A stretch of DNA of 64,000 nt, taken from assembly GCA_041917055.1 (NCBI GenBank), contig JAYRYJ010000005.1, forward strand, positions 62,001-126,000. The letters run 5' to 3'. The stretch is from Pseudaquidulcibacter sp041917055. Lineage in GTDB: Bacteria; Pseudomonadota; Alphaproteobacteria; Caulobacterales; Aquidulcibacteraceae. Numbering within the stretch: the stretch's first letter is position 1; every line of letters starts with the position of its first letter. A model generated the notes under the pieces. The model saw only the letters and a program-made list of their open reading frames with translations, had not been told where the DNA came from and searched no databases. Shown in pieces: positions 9,382 to 17,692 of this stretch. A program made the position numbers and the translations under genes.

Positions 9382-9416
9382 TCTAATCTCCAATATTTTT
9401 GGCAAAAGCGCCATAA

Positions 9417-9794
9417 TCATTTTGCGTTTTCATCGGGTTGGAAAATGCCAAAAACATTGCCCTCTGTATCAAGGAAATAGGCGTGCCAACACACGCCCTG
9501 AATTGGGAATTTTGGCATTGCAACCACGCCGCCGTTTGCCAAAATGTTCGCTGAAACTGCATCAATGTCGTCAGTTTCAAATGAACAGCAATAGGCATTC
9601 GTGCCACACATTCCCTGTGGTTTTGGAACCGGGCGCGACAAAAGACCGCCGCCCAAACCTGCGTGTCTTATCCAATAATATTCGATTGGTGCGAATTGAT
9701 TGCGCTCAAAGCCCCAACCAAAAACTGTTTCATAAAATGATTTTGCACGATTTACGTCATCGGCTTGAATTTCAAAATATAGTCCCTGCGACAA
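9417..9794 (-). CDS. VOC family protein (glyoxalase-like)
   Basis: Second VOC-fold protein, 125 residues, starting MSQGLYFEIQADDVNRAKSF, a typical first beta-alpha unit of single-domain VOC proteins, then VFGWGFE, and ending with a second unit VCWHAYFLDTEGNVFGIF. Likely metal-binding glyoxalase or dioxygenase-like fold; substrate unknown. It is the first gene of the leftward pair and starts 80 bp from the divergent tetR gene, across a spacer carrying two similar 12-bp sites. Confidence 0.82.
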   Translation of the reverse strand: MSQGLYFEIQADDVNRAKSFYETVFGWGFERNQFAPIEYYWIRHAGLGGGLLSRPVPKPQGMCGTNAYCCSFETDDIDAVSANILANGGVVAMPKFPIQGVCWHAYFLDTEGNVFGIFQPDENAK

Positions 9795-9821
9795 GATGCC
9801 ATCTCCCTCTATTGATTTTTG

Positions 9822-9833
9822 TAGTAAACACTA
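9822..9833. promoter_or_regulatory. Candidate TetR operator, site 1
   Basis: 12-bp quasi-palindrome TAGTAAACACTA in the 79-bp spacer between the divergent VOC and tetR genes. Read on the minus strand it is TAGTGTTTACTA, which resembles the second site 36 bp away (same TAGTG..T.CTA pattern). Placement next to the VOC start suggests autoregulation and control of the VOC pair by the TetR protein. Confidence 0.45.
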
Positions 9834-9857
9834 TAAATAAACATGTCAATATTAATT

Positions 9858-9869
9858 TAGCATTCACTA
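9858..9869. promoter_or_regulatory. Candidate TetR operator, site 2
   Basis: Second copy, TAGCATTCACTA (minus strand TAGTGAATGCTA), ending 4 bp before the tetR ATG at 9874. The centre-to-centre distance to site 1 is 36 bp. A regulator bound here would block tetR translation start and transcription, the usual autorepression layout. Confidence 0.45.
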
Positions 9870-9873
9870 CAAA

Positions 9874-10461
9874 ATGGCCAAGGGCAGACCTAGAAAATTC
9901 GATAAAGATGAAGCACTTAAAACCGCATTGCACCTTTTTTGGCGCCATGGGTTCGAAGGTGTGTCGGTCGCGCTTTTGGCGGAAAAAATGGGAATTAATG
10001 TTCCGAGCCTTTATGCAGCATTTGGCAATAAACAGGAATTATTCCTTAAAACCGTTGAATTATATGGCAAAACCAATGCTAATATTTATCATCCGGCATT
10101 GCAATTACCCACCGCGCGTGAAGTTGCGCATGCAATATTAATGGCCGAAGTTGATTTAGTTACCAATCCAGATGCCCCAGATGGTTGTTTAATGGTGCAA
10201 GGCGCATTGGTGACCAGCCCCGAATCAGAGGGACTATCAAATCTTATGGCGCAAATGCGCGCCACCGCAGAAACTTGGCTGGTGGATAGATTTGAAAAAG
10301 CCAAATTGGATGGCGATTTGCCACCGACTGCAAATTCACGCGCTTTGGGCTGTTTAATAATGACTATTAATTCCGGCATAGCGGTGCAAGCGCGAACCGG
10401 TGTCGGTCGTGATGAACTGCTAAAAGTCGTTGAAATGGCAATGAAAAGTTTCGCTCTTTAA
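9874..10461 (+). CDS. TetR/AcrR family transcriptional regulator
   Basis: One-component repressor. The N-terminal helix-turn-helix is clear: FDKDEALKTALHLFWRHGFE then VSVALLAEKMGINVPSLYAA (about residues 10-50), followed by FGNKQELFLKTVELYG. The C-terminal ligand domain ends with the TetR_C pattern (CLIMTINSGIAVQARTGVGR). 195 residues. Begins MAKGRPRKFD, the common start of the YafP/YcfQ-like TetR branch. It is divergent from two VOC genes, with two matching operator-like sites between them. The ligand is not predictable. Confidence 0.88.
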   Translation: MAKGRPRKFDKDEALKTALHLFWRHGFEGVSVALLAEKMGINVPSLYAAFGNKQELFLKTVELYGKTNANIYHPALQLPTAREVAHAILMAEVDLVTNPDAPDGCLMVQGALVTSPESEGLSNLMAQMRATAETWLVDRFEKAKLDGDLPPTANSRALGCLIMTINSGIAVQARTGVGRDELLKVVEMAMKSFAL

Positions 10462-10499
10462 TCATTGCGGCATGGTGGTTGCGTTTTTCGCAATCAGAA

Positions 10500-11639
10500 A
10501 TGAAAACGTCCCAAAACAATGCGCCTTATTGGGCCATTAATCCAAATGCAGTGCCGGGCTTTTTGCCTGCACTTGATGGTTTACGCGCATTTTCCATTCT
10601 AATTGTTATTGCCGCGCATTTGGGATTTGGCAGTATTATTCCCGGCGGCTTTGGGGTTACGGTCTTCTTTTTTGTTTCGGGATTTTTGATAACAAGGCTT
10701 TTGGCAAGTGAACTGAACCGCAATGGCAGGATTGCGATTTCATCATTCTATATGCGGCGATTTTTGCGGCTTTATCCGGTTCTATTGGCATTGATTGTGA
10801 TTGTTGCCCTTTTATCAGCCGCAATTGGCGTTGAAATTTTGCCGTCGCATTTGCTTTCGGCCTCGTTTTATTTTGTCAATTATTATGACACTTTGGGCGA
10901 AATTTTTGACTGGCCCGAAAGAATTGCGGCTTGGGGCCATTTATGGTCCTTGGCGGTTGAGGAGCATTTTTATATTCTATTTCCACTTTTATTAGTGGTC
11001 TTTGGTCGCAATCACAATCATCGTATTTTTATCGTTATTGTCGCAATAATATTGAGTTTTGCGGCGCGAATTTTTGCCTATATCTATTTGCCGCAACTCG
11101 CGGATTATACCTATATGGCTTCAGAATGCAGGTTTGAAAGCATTGCATGGGGCGCATTATTGGCGCTCATGCTTGATGGTTATGGAAAAAACAAAGGCAA
11201 TCGAATTCAAAAAATCAATTCTTTGATTTGGACTATTGCGGCATTTCTAATTCTATTGGCAAGTTTTGTGATTCGCGATGAGAGCTTCCGCGCGATTTGG
11301 CGTTATTCTTTGCAGGGCCTCGCGATTTTCATTTTGGTCTTTAATTTATATTTCAACAGACAGTTTGCGTTCGCGATTAAAATCCTTGATTTGCGCCTCA
11401 TGCGTTTTATCGGGCGATTATCCTATTCACTTTATTTATGGCATTGGCCAATAATTTGGTATTTCGCGCGTTTGCAGGGGATAGATGCAGGCGAAGCCAT
11501 GCTTTCACCTTTATACATGGCTTTAGCATTAGGGTTTTCATTCATTTTCGCCGCAGTCTCCTATTATTGCATAGAAAAACCATTCTTTTCGCTCAGAAAA
11601 AAATACGGTGCGCGAATTGTTGAGGAAATGAAGGCCTAG
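10500..11639 (+). CDS. Acyltransferase 3 family membrane protein
   Basis: Integral membrane acyltransferase (Acyl_transf_3 / OafA-like) that usually adds acetyl or other acyl groups to surface sugars or peptidoglycan. N-terminal family signature LPALDGLRAFSILIVIAAHL, then FVSGFLITRLL, RRFLRLYPVLL and AWGHLWSLAVEEHFYILFP; about ten hydrophobic helices follow. Ends near residue 379. The ATG at 10500 was chosen; the frame is open to a TTG at 10479. Its TAG stop lies inside the left terminal repeat of the 272-bp element that follows, so the element has defined the end of the gene. Confidence 0.88.
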   Translation: MKTSQNNAPYWAINPNAVPGFLPALDGLRAFSILIVIAAHLGFGSIIPGGFGVTVFFFVSGFLITRLLASELNRNGRIAISSFYMRRFLRLYPVLLALIVIVALLSAAIGVEILPSHLLSASFYFVNYYDTLGEIFDWPERIAAWGHLWSLAVEEHFYILFPLLLVVFGRNHNHRIFIVIVAIILSFAARIFAYIYLPQLADYTYMASECRFESIAWGALLALMLDGYGKNKGNRIQKINSLIWTIAAFLILLASFVIRDESFRAIWRYSLQGLAIFILVFNLYFNRQFAFAIKILDLRLMRFIGRLSYSLYLWHWPIIWYFARLQGIDAGEAMLSPLYMALALGFSFIFAAVSYYCIEKPFFSLRKKYGARIVEEMKA

Positions 11640-11907
11640 GGTCAGGACCCATTAATTAACGGAGTGTGATGGGAGGGATTTTGGCCTTACAGTGGTGCTG
11701 GAAACCGCAAGAATACTGGAGTATTCCAAAAGGTTTACAGTGCCGCTGTAAGGCCAAAAGACCCCCACCCTCTGGGCCGAGTTTTGGCGTCGATCTGACG
11801 CGAAAAAAGGAGTTTTGTGATGTTCACATCACAAAATCCTTGTTTTCACGCCATATCTTAGCCAAAACATCGGTCACACTTCGTTAATTAATGGGTCCTG
11901 ACCCTAG
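11636..11907. mobile_element. 272-bp MITE-like element with 26-bp perfect terminal inverted repeats
   Basis: The left end 11636-11661 (begins CTAGGGTCAGGACCCATTAA) and right end 11882-11907 are exact reverse complements over 26 bp. Nested inside are: TTTTGGCCTTACAG and its complement CTGTAAGGCCAAAA about 50 bp apart; a GAATACT-gg-AGTATTC hairpin; and TTTTGTGATGT-tc-ACATCACAAAA flanked by AAGGA/TCCTT. No transposase is encoded; a 73-codon frame across it shows no domain. It fills the whole gap between two convergent genes. Similar end motifs occur singly at 24652, 53063 and 62142. Most likely a non-autonomous, highly folded repeat that could also act as a two-way terminator. Confidence 0.75.
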
Positions 11908-11908
11908 A

Positions 11909-12811
11909 TTATTCGGCGGCCTCATCAATATGCTGGGCAATAATCACCGCTTTTTCGCCATCGCGACCTGATACCGCAATTGGTGAGCCATCGAGTATGG
12001 AGGCGATAAAATCGTCCATAGCCTGTTGCATTGGGTCGGCAATACGGGTTGCGAAATCACGGTGCAGCTTGAAGGGTGTTGTATCTTCAAAAGTGCGCGC
12101 AATATAATCAATTTCAACTTTGCCGTTTGAATATTGAATAATTGTTTTTCTATCGCGTTCTTCGGCGGCGCGACTTGCAACGAATTTTGCACGCGAGCCG
12201 TTTTTGTACTCAATTTCAGCCTCAATCGCGTCGGGCTTTGATTTTTCACCTGCTAATAGTTTGGATTTTATGCTGATTGGCTCACTTCGAAACAAAAGGC
12301 TCGCCAAATCAATATCGTGAACCATCAAATCAAGGGTTGCCGAAACATCGGCCCCGCGAAGGCTAGGCAGGCCAATTCTTATGGCCTCAATATATTGCGG
12401 GACGTCTTTTACGTCCAAAAGCCCCATAGCTTTAAAAATATATCTTTCTTGGTGACCGGCTTGTAAAACCAAATTTTTGCTTTCCGCGATTTCGCAAAGG
12501 ATTGCAGCGCATTCGATTGTCGCAGCCAAAGGTTTTTCAACCAGGCAATGTTTTCCGGCATTCAATGCCGAGCGGGCCACACCACCATGGGCGGATGCAG
12601 GCGTCGCAACCACAAGCGCGTCACATTGCGCCAATAATTCGTCAAGATTATCATAGCCGATGGTTTCATGCTCTTTCGCCAAAATATTGGCGCGTTCCAA
12701 ATGAAGGTCAAAAATGCCAACTAATTGGGCGCGTGCATTGCCGCGGATTTTCTTTGCGTGATTATTTCCGAAAACGCCTGCACCTGCGACACCGATTTTC
12801 AATACAGTCAT
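11909..12811 (-). CDS. Gfo/Idh/MocA family NAD(P)-dependent oxidoreductase
   Basis: Sugar or inositol-type dehydrogenase. N-terminal Rossmann fold starts KIGVAGAGVFGNNHAKKI, followed by the family's catalytic-loop EKPLA motif in HCLVEKPLAATIE (about residue 90). The C-terminal alpha/beta domain contains DLMVHDIDLASLL. The chosen ATG at 12811 has GAGGTTAAT before it and begins MTVLKIGVAG; an upstream in-frame ATG at 12865 lacks this support. 300 residues. Substrate unknown; neighbours (acyltransferase, epimerase further on) are compatible with surface-sugar metabolism. Its stop begins 2 bp after the right end of the 272-bp element. Confidence 0.85.
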   Translation of the reverse strand: MTVLKIGVAGAGVFGNNHAKKIRGNARAQLVGIFDLHLERANILAKEHETIGYDNLDELLAQCDALVVATPASAHGGVARSALNAGKHCLVEKPLAATIECAAILCEIAESKNLVLQAGHQERYIFKAMGLLDVKDVPQYIEAIRIGLPSLRGADVSATLDLMVHDIDLASLLFRSEPISIKSKLLAGEKSKPDAIEAEIEYKNGSRAKFVASRAAEERDRKTIIQYSNGKVEIDYIARTFEDTTPFKLHRDFATRIADPMQQAMDDFIASILDGSPIAVSGRDGEKAVIIAQHIDEAAE

Positions 12812-12887
12812 ATTAACCTCTAAATCCTTTTGGGCGCCTATAATCTTTCTATTGCTGCAATGCAAAAAAACACTTCACTACAATTTG

Positions 12888-13202
12888 CTACACTTCTAGG
12901 AAAATTTCAATTTCTTGGTCCAACGTCAAATTCTCAGATTTTCGTACTGAGGCTTTTATTGGCAAGACATAAGTATTATCGGCCGAATTCGGAAAAATCG
13001 AGGTTTCAAATATGGTTGCACCAATTGTTACCCGACATTTTACAGAGCCAAACCCACGCCTCAACCCAAAATTGTGCAGTTTTTGAGCAAAATGAATTTC
13101 ATTTGCGATCTCAGCGGGGATTGTGAAAAAATGCCACGAGCCTTTTTCAAAATTCCAAAGCCACATTTTGCCTTTGATTCTAAATTCTTTTCCCAAATCC
13201 AT
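12888..13202 (-). CDS. DUF1905 domain-containing protein
   Basis: 104-residue small protein matching the DUF1905 pattern: GSWHFFTIPAEIANEI near residue 20, LRRGFGSVKCRVTIG near 48, then FETSIFP and TYVLPIKASVRKSE. The family adopts a small beta-barrel-like fold; function unknown. Monocistronic, on the minus strand between the Gfo/Idh gene and the divergent lipoprotein gene. Confidence 0.85.
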   Translation of the reverse strand: MDLGKEFRIKGKMWLWNFEKGSWHFFTIPAEIANEIHFAQKLHNFGLRRGFGSVKCRVTIGATIFETSIFPNSADNTYVLPIKASVRKSENLTLDQEIEIFLEV

Positions 13203-13291
13203 CTAATTGCCTTGATTATAATTTCAGAATAGACGATAGCATTGATTTGGCAAAACCATAATAGTTTTGCGGCTTTGTAAATGGGATTGAT

Positions 13292-13747
13292 ATGAAAAAA
13301 AGTATTTTGGGTTTATTGAGTGTTTTTGTTTTGATAGGCGGGTGTTCATTGTGCCACGCACCAAAACCTCAAAAAGTTGAAAATATGGGCGGTGGATCTG
13401 AAAATCTGATTGTGGGCGGTCAAAAAGACGAGCATGGCTGTCCTGTTACTGCAGGTTATACATGGTCACAAACCCGTAAAAGCTGCATCCGCGTTTGGGA
13501 AGCAGGGGCAAAATTTGACGATTTGCGCGACCCAAATAGCCCTCTTGCGATTTTCGTAATCGGTAACGGGGAAAATGGACCCGTAGAAATATACTTGCCG
13601 GAAACCGGAAAATCGGTGGTTTTGGATAAGAAAAACGATAATTGGCAAAGTTCGGACGGCATTTTTGTTGTAAAAAATTCAGAAGAAAATAGACTAATTA
13701 TTCTTAAATCGGGTCGTGAAATTGCGAAACAATCCGCAAAACCTTGA
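13292..13747 (+). CDS. Putative lipoprotein, unknown
   Basis: 151-residue secreted lipoprotein candidate: lysine start MKK, hydrophobic segment and lipobox LIGGC with the acylated Cys at 18. The mature part contains a cysteine-bearing block DEHGCPVTAGYTWSQTRKSC (about residues 49-68), a motif seen in several uncharacterised bacterial lipoproteins, then a beta-rich region. No catalytic motif visible. It is followed at about 100 bp by the chemoreceptor gene, with a CtrA-type box in between, so the two are probably separate units. Confidence 0.7.
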   Translation: MKKSILGLLSVFVLIGGCSLCHAPKPQKVENMGGGSENLIVGGQKDEHGCPVTAGYTWSQTRKSCIRVWEAGAKFDDLRDPNSPLAIFVIGNGENGPVEIYLPETGKSVVLDKKNDNWQSSDGIFVVKNSEENRLIILKSGREIAKQSAKP

Positions 13748-13760
13748 TTAACTATCCCCA

Positions 13761-13775
13761 TTAATATAACTTTAA
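13761..13775. promoter_or_regulatory. CtrA-type box TTAA-N7-TTAA
   Basis: Exact TTAA-TATAACT-TTAA upstream of the chemoreceptor gene (80 bp before its ATG). This is the full consensus of the alphaproteobacterial cell-cycle regulator CtrA, which controls flagellar and chemotaxis genes in many members. In AT-rich sequence chance matches are not rare, so the call rests on the position. Confidence 0.4.
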
Positions 13776-13854
13776 GTAATGGTAATTATTTATTCAACAA
13801 TAGAATCTATTTTGGCAATGATAATGTCTTGCAATAGCATTAATGGGGATAAAT

Positions 13855-15339
13855 ATGTTGTTTAAATCGAAACAAAACGACCTTCAGGCGACTTTGGACG
13901 CACTTAATGCGTCTCAGGCTGTGATTGAATTTAAACCAAATGGGGAAATTATCACTGCGAATAGCAATTTTCTCAATGCTGTCGGTTATTCGCTTGGCGA
14001 TATTGTCGGTAATCACCATCGCATTTTTTGTGATAAAGCCTATGTGAATAGTGCTGATTACACGCGGTTTTGGGCCAATCTCGCAAATGGCATTTTCCAG
14101 GCCGGCGAATTCAAGCGCTTTAATAAATCCGGTGAAACGCTTTGGCTTCAGGCGTCCTATAACCCTATTAAAAATGACAAAGGCGAAGTTATTAAAGTTA
14201 TTAAATTTGCCGCTGATATTACAAAGGCAAAACTATCCGCAATCGATTCGCAAGGCAAAATCGACGCAATTAATCGATCCAATGCTGTGATTGAATTTTT
14301 GCCATCGGGACAAATTATCACCGCGAACGAAAATTTTTGTGGCGCAGTTGGGTATTCTTTGGGAGAAATCCAAGGCAAACATCACCGAATTTTTTGTGAT
14401 CCAAAATATGCCGCAAGCACCGAATATGAACAATTCTGGCAAGATTTACGGAATGGCAAATTCCAAGCATCAGAATATAAGCGTATCGGCAAGGGCGGCA
14501 AAGAAATATATATTCAAGCCTCATACAATCCAATTTTCGACGATACCGGAACGGTTGTAAAAGTCGTAAAATTCGCGACTGATACGACCCAAAGCGTTTT
14601 GAAACGCCTTAATAATGAGAGGCTTTCGGGCGAAATCAATAATGATTTGGGTGGTGTTGTCGGTCAGGTGAATATGGCCGCTGAAATGAGTAATAAGGCC
14701 GCCGCCGCATCGACCGAAACCGGTGCGATTGTTAATTCTGTTGCCGCAGCAGCAGAAGAAATGAGCCAAAGTGTCAAAGACATTTCAAACAATATGTTGA
14801 ATGCCAAAAACAATGTCGAAGGCGTTTTCTCATATGCAGAAAGTGCAAATAAATCGGCAGAAAATCTGTCAAATTCCGCGGCGCAAATGAATAATATCGT
14901 CACTATTATTCAAGATATTGCGGGGCAAATTAATCTATTGGCACTCAATGCCACAATAGAATCTGCGCGTGCTGGTGAAGCGGGTCGCGGCTTTGCGGTG
15001 GTTGCAAGCGAAGTGAAAACCCTTGCGTCCCAAGTATCAAATTCGACACAAACAATTGGTGCAGAGATTGCGAATATGCAATCAGTTAGTGGTGAAGTTG
15101 TAAGTTCACTCTCGCTAATTTCAAATTCAATGAATTCAGTGCTTGAAAATGTGGCCTCTGTTGCCTCAGCAATTGAACAGCAAAATGCTGTAACCGTCGA
15201 TATTTCGCAAAATATGCAGCAGGCAGTCGGTGCGGTGAATGAGATTTCGACCAGTCTTGAAGAAATCAATTCCGCCTTCGGCATGGTCGCCGAAGCATCA
15301 GAAAAAGTGAAGAACGATGTCGAGGCTTTGGTGGCTTAA
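13855..15339 (+). CDS. Soluble methyl-accepting chemotaxis protein with tandem PAS domains
   Basis: Cytoplasmic chemoreceptor: no transmembrane segment is visible. Two PAS domains in tandem (about residues 10-125 and 132-247) are clear duplicates: both contain AVIEF, IITAN, GYSLG, HHRIFCD and QASYNPI in the same order. The C-terminal signalling domain carries the conserved hairpin tip INLLALNATIESARAGEAGR followed by FAVVASEVKTLA. PAS of this type often bind haem, FAD or small aromatics; the ligand is unknown. The start at 13855 follows GGGGAT; an upstream ATG at 13843 is possible. The gene's end overlaps the convergent epimerase by 4 bp. Confidence 0.9.
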   Translation: MLFKSKQNDLQATLDALNASQAVIEFKPNGEIITANSNFLNAVGYSLGDIVGNHHRIFCDKAYVNSADYTRFWANLANGIFQAGEFKRFNKSGETLWLQASYNPIKNDKGEVIKVIKFAADITKAKLSAIDSQGKIDAINRSNAVIEFLPSGQIITANENFCGAVGYSLGEIQGKHHRIFCDPKYAASTEYEQFWQDLRNGKFQASEYKRIGKGGKEIYIQASYNPIFDDTGTVVKVVKFATDTTQSVLKRLNNERLSGEINNDLGGVVGQVNMAAEMSNKAAAASTETGAIVNSVAAAAEEMSQSVKDISNNMLNAKNNVEGVFSYAESANKSAENLSNSAAQMNNIVTIIQDIAGQINLLALNATIESARAGEAGRGFAVVASEVKTLASQVSNSTQTIGAEIANMQSVSGEVVSSLSLISNSMNSVLENVASVASAIEQQNAVTVDISQNMQQAVGAVNEISTSLEEINSAFGMVAEASEKVKNDVEALVA

Positions 15340-16307
15340 TATCCGCGATATGCCCTAAACCAGGTGGCGAAGTTTTTTATTCCATCATTAATGTCGGTCT
15401 TAGGTCGAAAGCCATAATCTTTTTCAAGTTTTGAACAATCGGCATAAGTCTCATAAACATCGCCTGCTTGCATGGGCAAGAATTGCATTTTTGCTTTAAC
15501 GCCCAATTCACGCTCTAGAATAGCGATGAAATCCATTAATTCGACTGGTCGATTATTGCCGATATTATAAATTTTGTGGCATCGCTCAAGACCATCAAAA
15601 TTTGGAGTTTGGGTTGCGATTTTTGCAATTCCTTGAACGATATCGTCAATATAAGTGAAATCACGGCGCAATTTGCCATGATTGAATACTTTTATTTCTT
15701 CACCATTCATGATTTTTTCGGCAAAGCCCCAATAAGCCATATCGGGGCGACCCCATGGCCCATAGACAGTAAAAAACCTTAGGCCGATCTGTTTTAAGCC
15801 ATACAAATGCGCATAGGTTTTGCTCATTAATTCGTCGGCGATTTTTGTCGCTGCATATAATGAAACCGGATTTGCGACATTTTCGTCTTCACTAAAAGGC
15901 GCTTTAGCATGATTGCCATAGACCGACGACGACGAAGCATAAATCAAAAACGGTTTTTTTGGATGATGGCGAATGAATTCCAGAATTTGCAAATGACCCA
16001 AAAAATTTGAGTGCGCATAAGCAAAAGGATTATCAATTGAATGCCTTACGCCCGCCTGTGCCGCTAAATGAATAATGACATCAATGTTTTCCCACTTTGG
16101 AATTTCTTTGAGATTGTCATTCAAATCCATTTCCACAAATTCAAAATTTGCAACATTTTTAAAACTTTCAAGGCGCGCGCGTTTAAGGCCGACATCATAA
16201 TAATCATTAAGATTATCAATCCCGACAATTGAATGGCCCTGTTTCAATAATTCGTGTGCGGCATAAGAGCCAATAAAGCCCGCAACGCCGGTTATGAAAA
16301 TGCGCAA
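15336..16307 (-). CDS. NAD-dependent epimerase, UDP-glucuronate 4-epimerase type
   Basis: Extended short-chain dehydrogenase. NAD-binding GxxGxxG in ITGVAGFIGSYAAHELL at the N-terminus, the catalytic serine region IYASSSSVYGN (about residue 122), and YxxxK in SLYAATKIADE (about 150). DNLNDYYDVGLKRARL after the first Rossmann unit is typical of CapI / UDP-glucuronate 4-epimerases, which make UDP-galacturonate for lipopolysaccharide or capsule. 323 residues, full length. Its stop overlaps the convergent chemoreceptor stop by 4 bp. The exact nucleotide sugar is inferred from family resemblance. Confidence 0.85.
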   Translation of the reverse strand: MRIFITGVAGFIGSYAAHELLKQGHSIVGIDNLNDYYDVGLKRARLESFKNVANFEFVEMDLNDNLKEIPKWENIDVIIHLAAQAGVRHSIDNPFAYAHSNFLGHLQILEFIRHHPKKPFLIYASSSSVYGNHAKAPFSEDENVANPVSLYAATKIADELMSKTYAHLYGLKQIGLRFFTVYGPWGRPDMAYWGFAEKIMNGEEIKVFNHGKLRRDFTYIDDIVQGIAKIATQTPNFDGLERCHKIYNIGNNRPVELMDFIAILERELGVKAKMQFLPMQAGDVYETYADCSKLEKDYGFRPKTDINDGIKNFATWFRAYRGY

Positions 16308-16441
16308 TTTAACCTCTTTTTGAACTCTTTAGCGCGGTTTTTAGTCAACATACAGGTATTGATACTAAAGTAATGCATTTTTGTGCATTGGCACGCGAGC
16401 CTGAAACTTGCCCTTTGAATTGATTTTGCTATAAGCGCGCC

Positions 16442-16852
16442 ATGGCAAACGAAATTTCAGATTCCAAACTTCATTTCTCTTTGGTCTCGCCTGAGCGTGA
16501 ATTATTCGCAGGCGACGTTGACCAAGTTGTTGTTCCGGGTGCAGATGGTCAATTCGGCGCTTTGGCACGCCATGCGCCGGTAATGAGCGTTGTAAACACC
16601 GGTGTCATCAAAATTATCGATGGTTCAACCACAATCAAAATGTTTGTCGGTGGCGGCATTGTTGATGTTACCCCAATGGGTGTAACGATTTTGGCTGAAG
16701 ATGCACTAGATTTATCGACCATTGATCGTGATGCATTGGGCAATGATTTGAAAAATGCCCAAGAAGATTTGCGCGACGCAAAAGATGATGAAGATAAAGC
16801 GACAGCTTCAAAAAAAATCGCACGCCTTGAGGCAATTTTGGCGGCGGCTTAA
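16442..16852 (+). CDS. atpC: F0F1 ATP synthase epsilon subunit
   Basis: Epsilon subunit of ATP synthase, the rotor element that couples F1 to the c-ring and inhibits ATP hydrolysis. N-terminal beta-sandwich: LHFSLVSPERELFAGDV, VVPGADGQFGALARHAPVMS, then GGGIVDVTPMGVTILAEDA. The C-terminal helical part is shortish and rich in Asp/Lys/Ala. 136 residues, normal for the family. In most alphaproteobacteria atpC ends an atpHAGDC operon; here it stands alone, divergent from an epimerase gene 134 bp away, with HisN and KdsD genes downstream. So it must have its own promoter or depend on the region 16308-16441. Confidence 0.93.
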   Translation: MANEISDSKLHFSLVSPERELFAGDVDQVVVPGADGQFGALARHAPVMSVVNTGVIKIIDGSTTIKMFVGGGIVDVTPMGVTILAEDALDLSTIDRDALGNDLKNAQEDLRDAKDDEDKATASKKIARLEAILAAA

Positions 16853-16900
16853 CTGCAATTTCAATAGAAAATTTTTGCGATTTGTTTTATTTGGGGGCGC

Positions 16901-17692
16901 ATGAGTGCCCCCGAAAATTTATTGGATTTTGCCCTTACTCTTGCTGATGCTGCGCGCGCGGCGATTTTGCCATATTTTCGCACTGAAAATGGCGTCGAAA
17001 ACAAGGGCACATTTGATTTTGACCCCGTTACATTAGCGGACCGCGCCGCTGAAGATGCGATGCGCAAAATAATTTTTTCGCACCGTCCAAATGATGCAAT
17101 CCACGGTGAAGAGTTTGGCATTCATGCAGGAAACTCGGGTTACGAATGGGTTCTTGATCCAATTGATGGCACACGCGCCTTTATGGCGGGAACATCAACT
17201 TGGGGCGTTTTGATTGGCCTTTATCACGAGGGGCAACCGCTTTTGGGGATTATGGATCAGCCATTCACGGGCGAGAGATGGTGTGGTGCGCATCAAAATG
17301 CGCATTGGCATCGCGGCAATGACGCCAAACCATTGGCAACCAATAAAGCGGCACTAAATTCCAATTCAGTCCTTGCGACCACTGATCCATTTTTGTTTCA
17401 CGGTGAAGAAAGATTGGGTTTTGAAACTCTTCGTAAGACCGCACCTGTAACTCGTTATGGCCTTGATTGCACCGCTTATGGCCTTTTGGCACAAGGCACA
17501 ATTGGTTTGGTGGTCGAAACCGGATTGAAACTGGTTGATATTGGCGCATTAATCCCAATTGTTGAGAATGCCGGTGGCATTTTCACTGATTGGAAAGGCA
17601 ATAGAAACCCAAATGGTGGGCAAATAATTGCCGCCGCAAACCCGAAAATTCACGAAGAAGCCATAAAAGCTCTTGAAAAGGCAGCAAATTAA
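16901..17692 (+). CDS. hisN: Inositol-monophosphatase family protein, HisN-type histidinol-phosphatase
   Basis: Mg-dependent phosphatase of the inositol monophosphatase superfamily. Metal sites: HGEEFG (about residue 68), DPIDGTRAFMAGTSTWG (about 86-102) and the C-terminal GLKLVDIGALIPIVENAGG. The FMAGTSTWGVLIGLYHEG block and DPVTLADRAAE are typical of the alphaproteobacterial HisN branch, which dephosphorylates L-histidinol phosphate. 263 residues. It ends directly before the kdsD ATG with no gap, indicating a shared transcript with kdsD and perhaps atpC. General inositol phosphatase activity is the alternative. Confidence 0.82.
   Translation: MSAPENLLDFALTLADAARAAILPYFRTENGVENKGTFDFDPVTLADRAAEDAMRKIIFSHRPNDAIHGEEFGIHAGNSGYEWVLDPIDGTRAFMAGTSTWGVLIGLYHEGQPLLGIMDQPFTGERWCGAHQNAHWHRGNDAKPLATNKAALNSNSVLATTDPFLFHGEERLGFETLRKTAPVTRYGLDCTAYGLLAQGTIGLVVETGLKLVDIGALIPIVENAGGIFTDWKGNRNPNGGQIIAAANPKIHEEAIKALEKAAN

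Noticed and set aside
9344..10141. 265-codon plus-strand frame across the VOC and tetR genes
   Set aside because: It is a shadow of well-supported genes in other frames with no domain.
11666..11887. 73-codon frame inside the 272-bp element
   Set aside because: Runs through perfect inverted repeats and hairpins, has no recognisable domain and no ribosome-binding site of note; better explained by the repeat.
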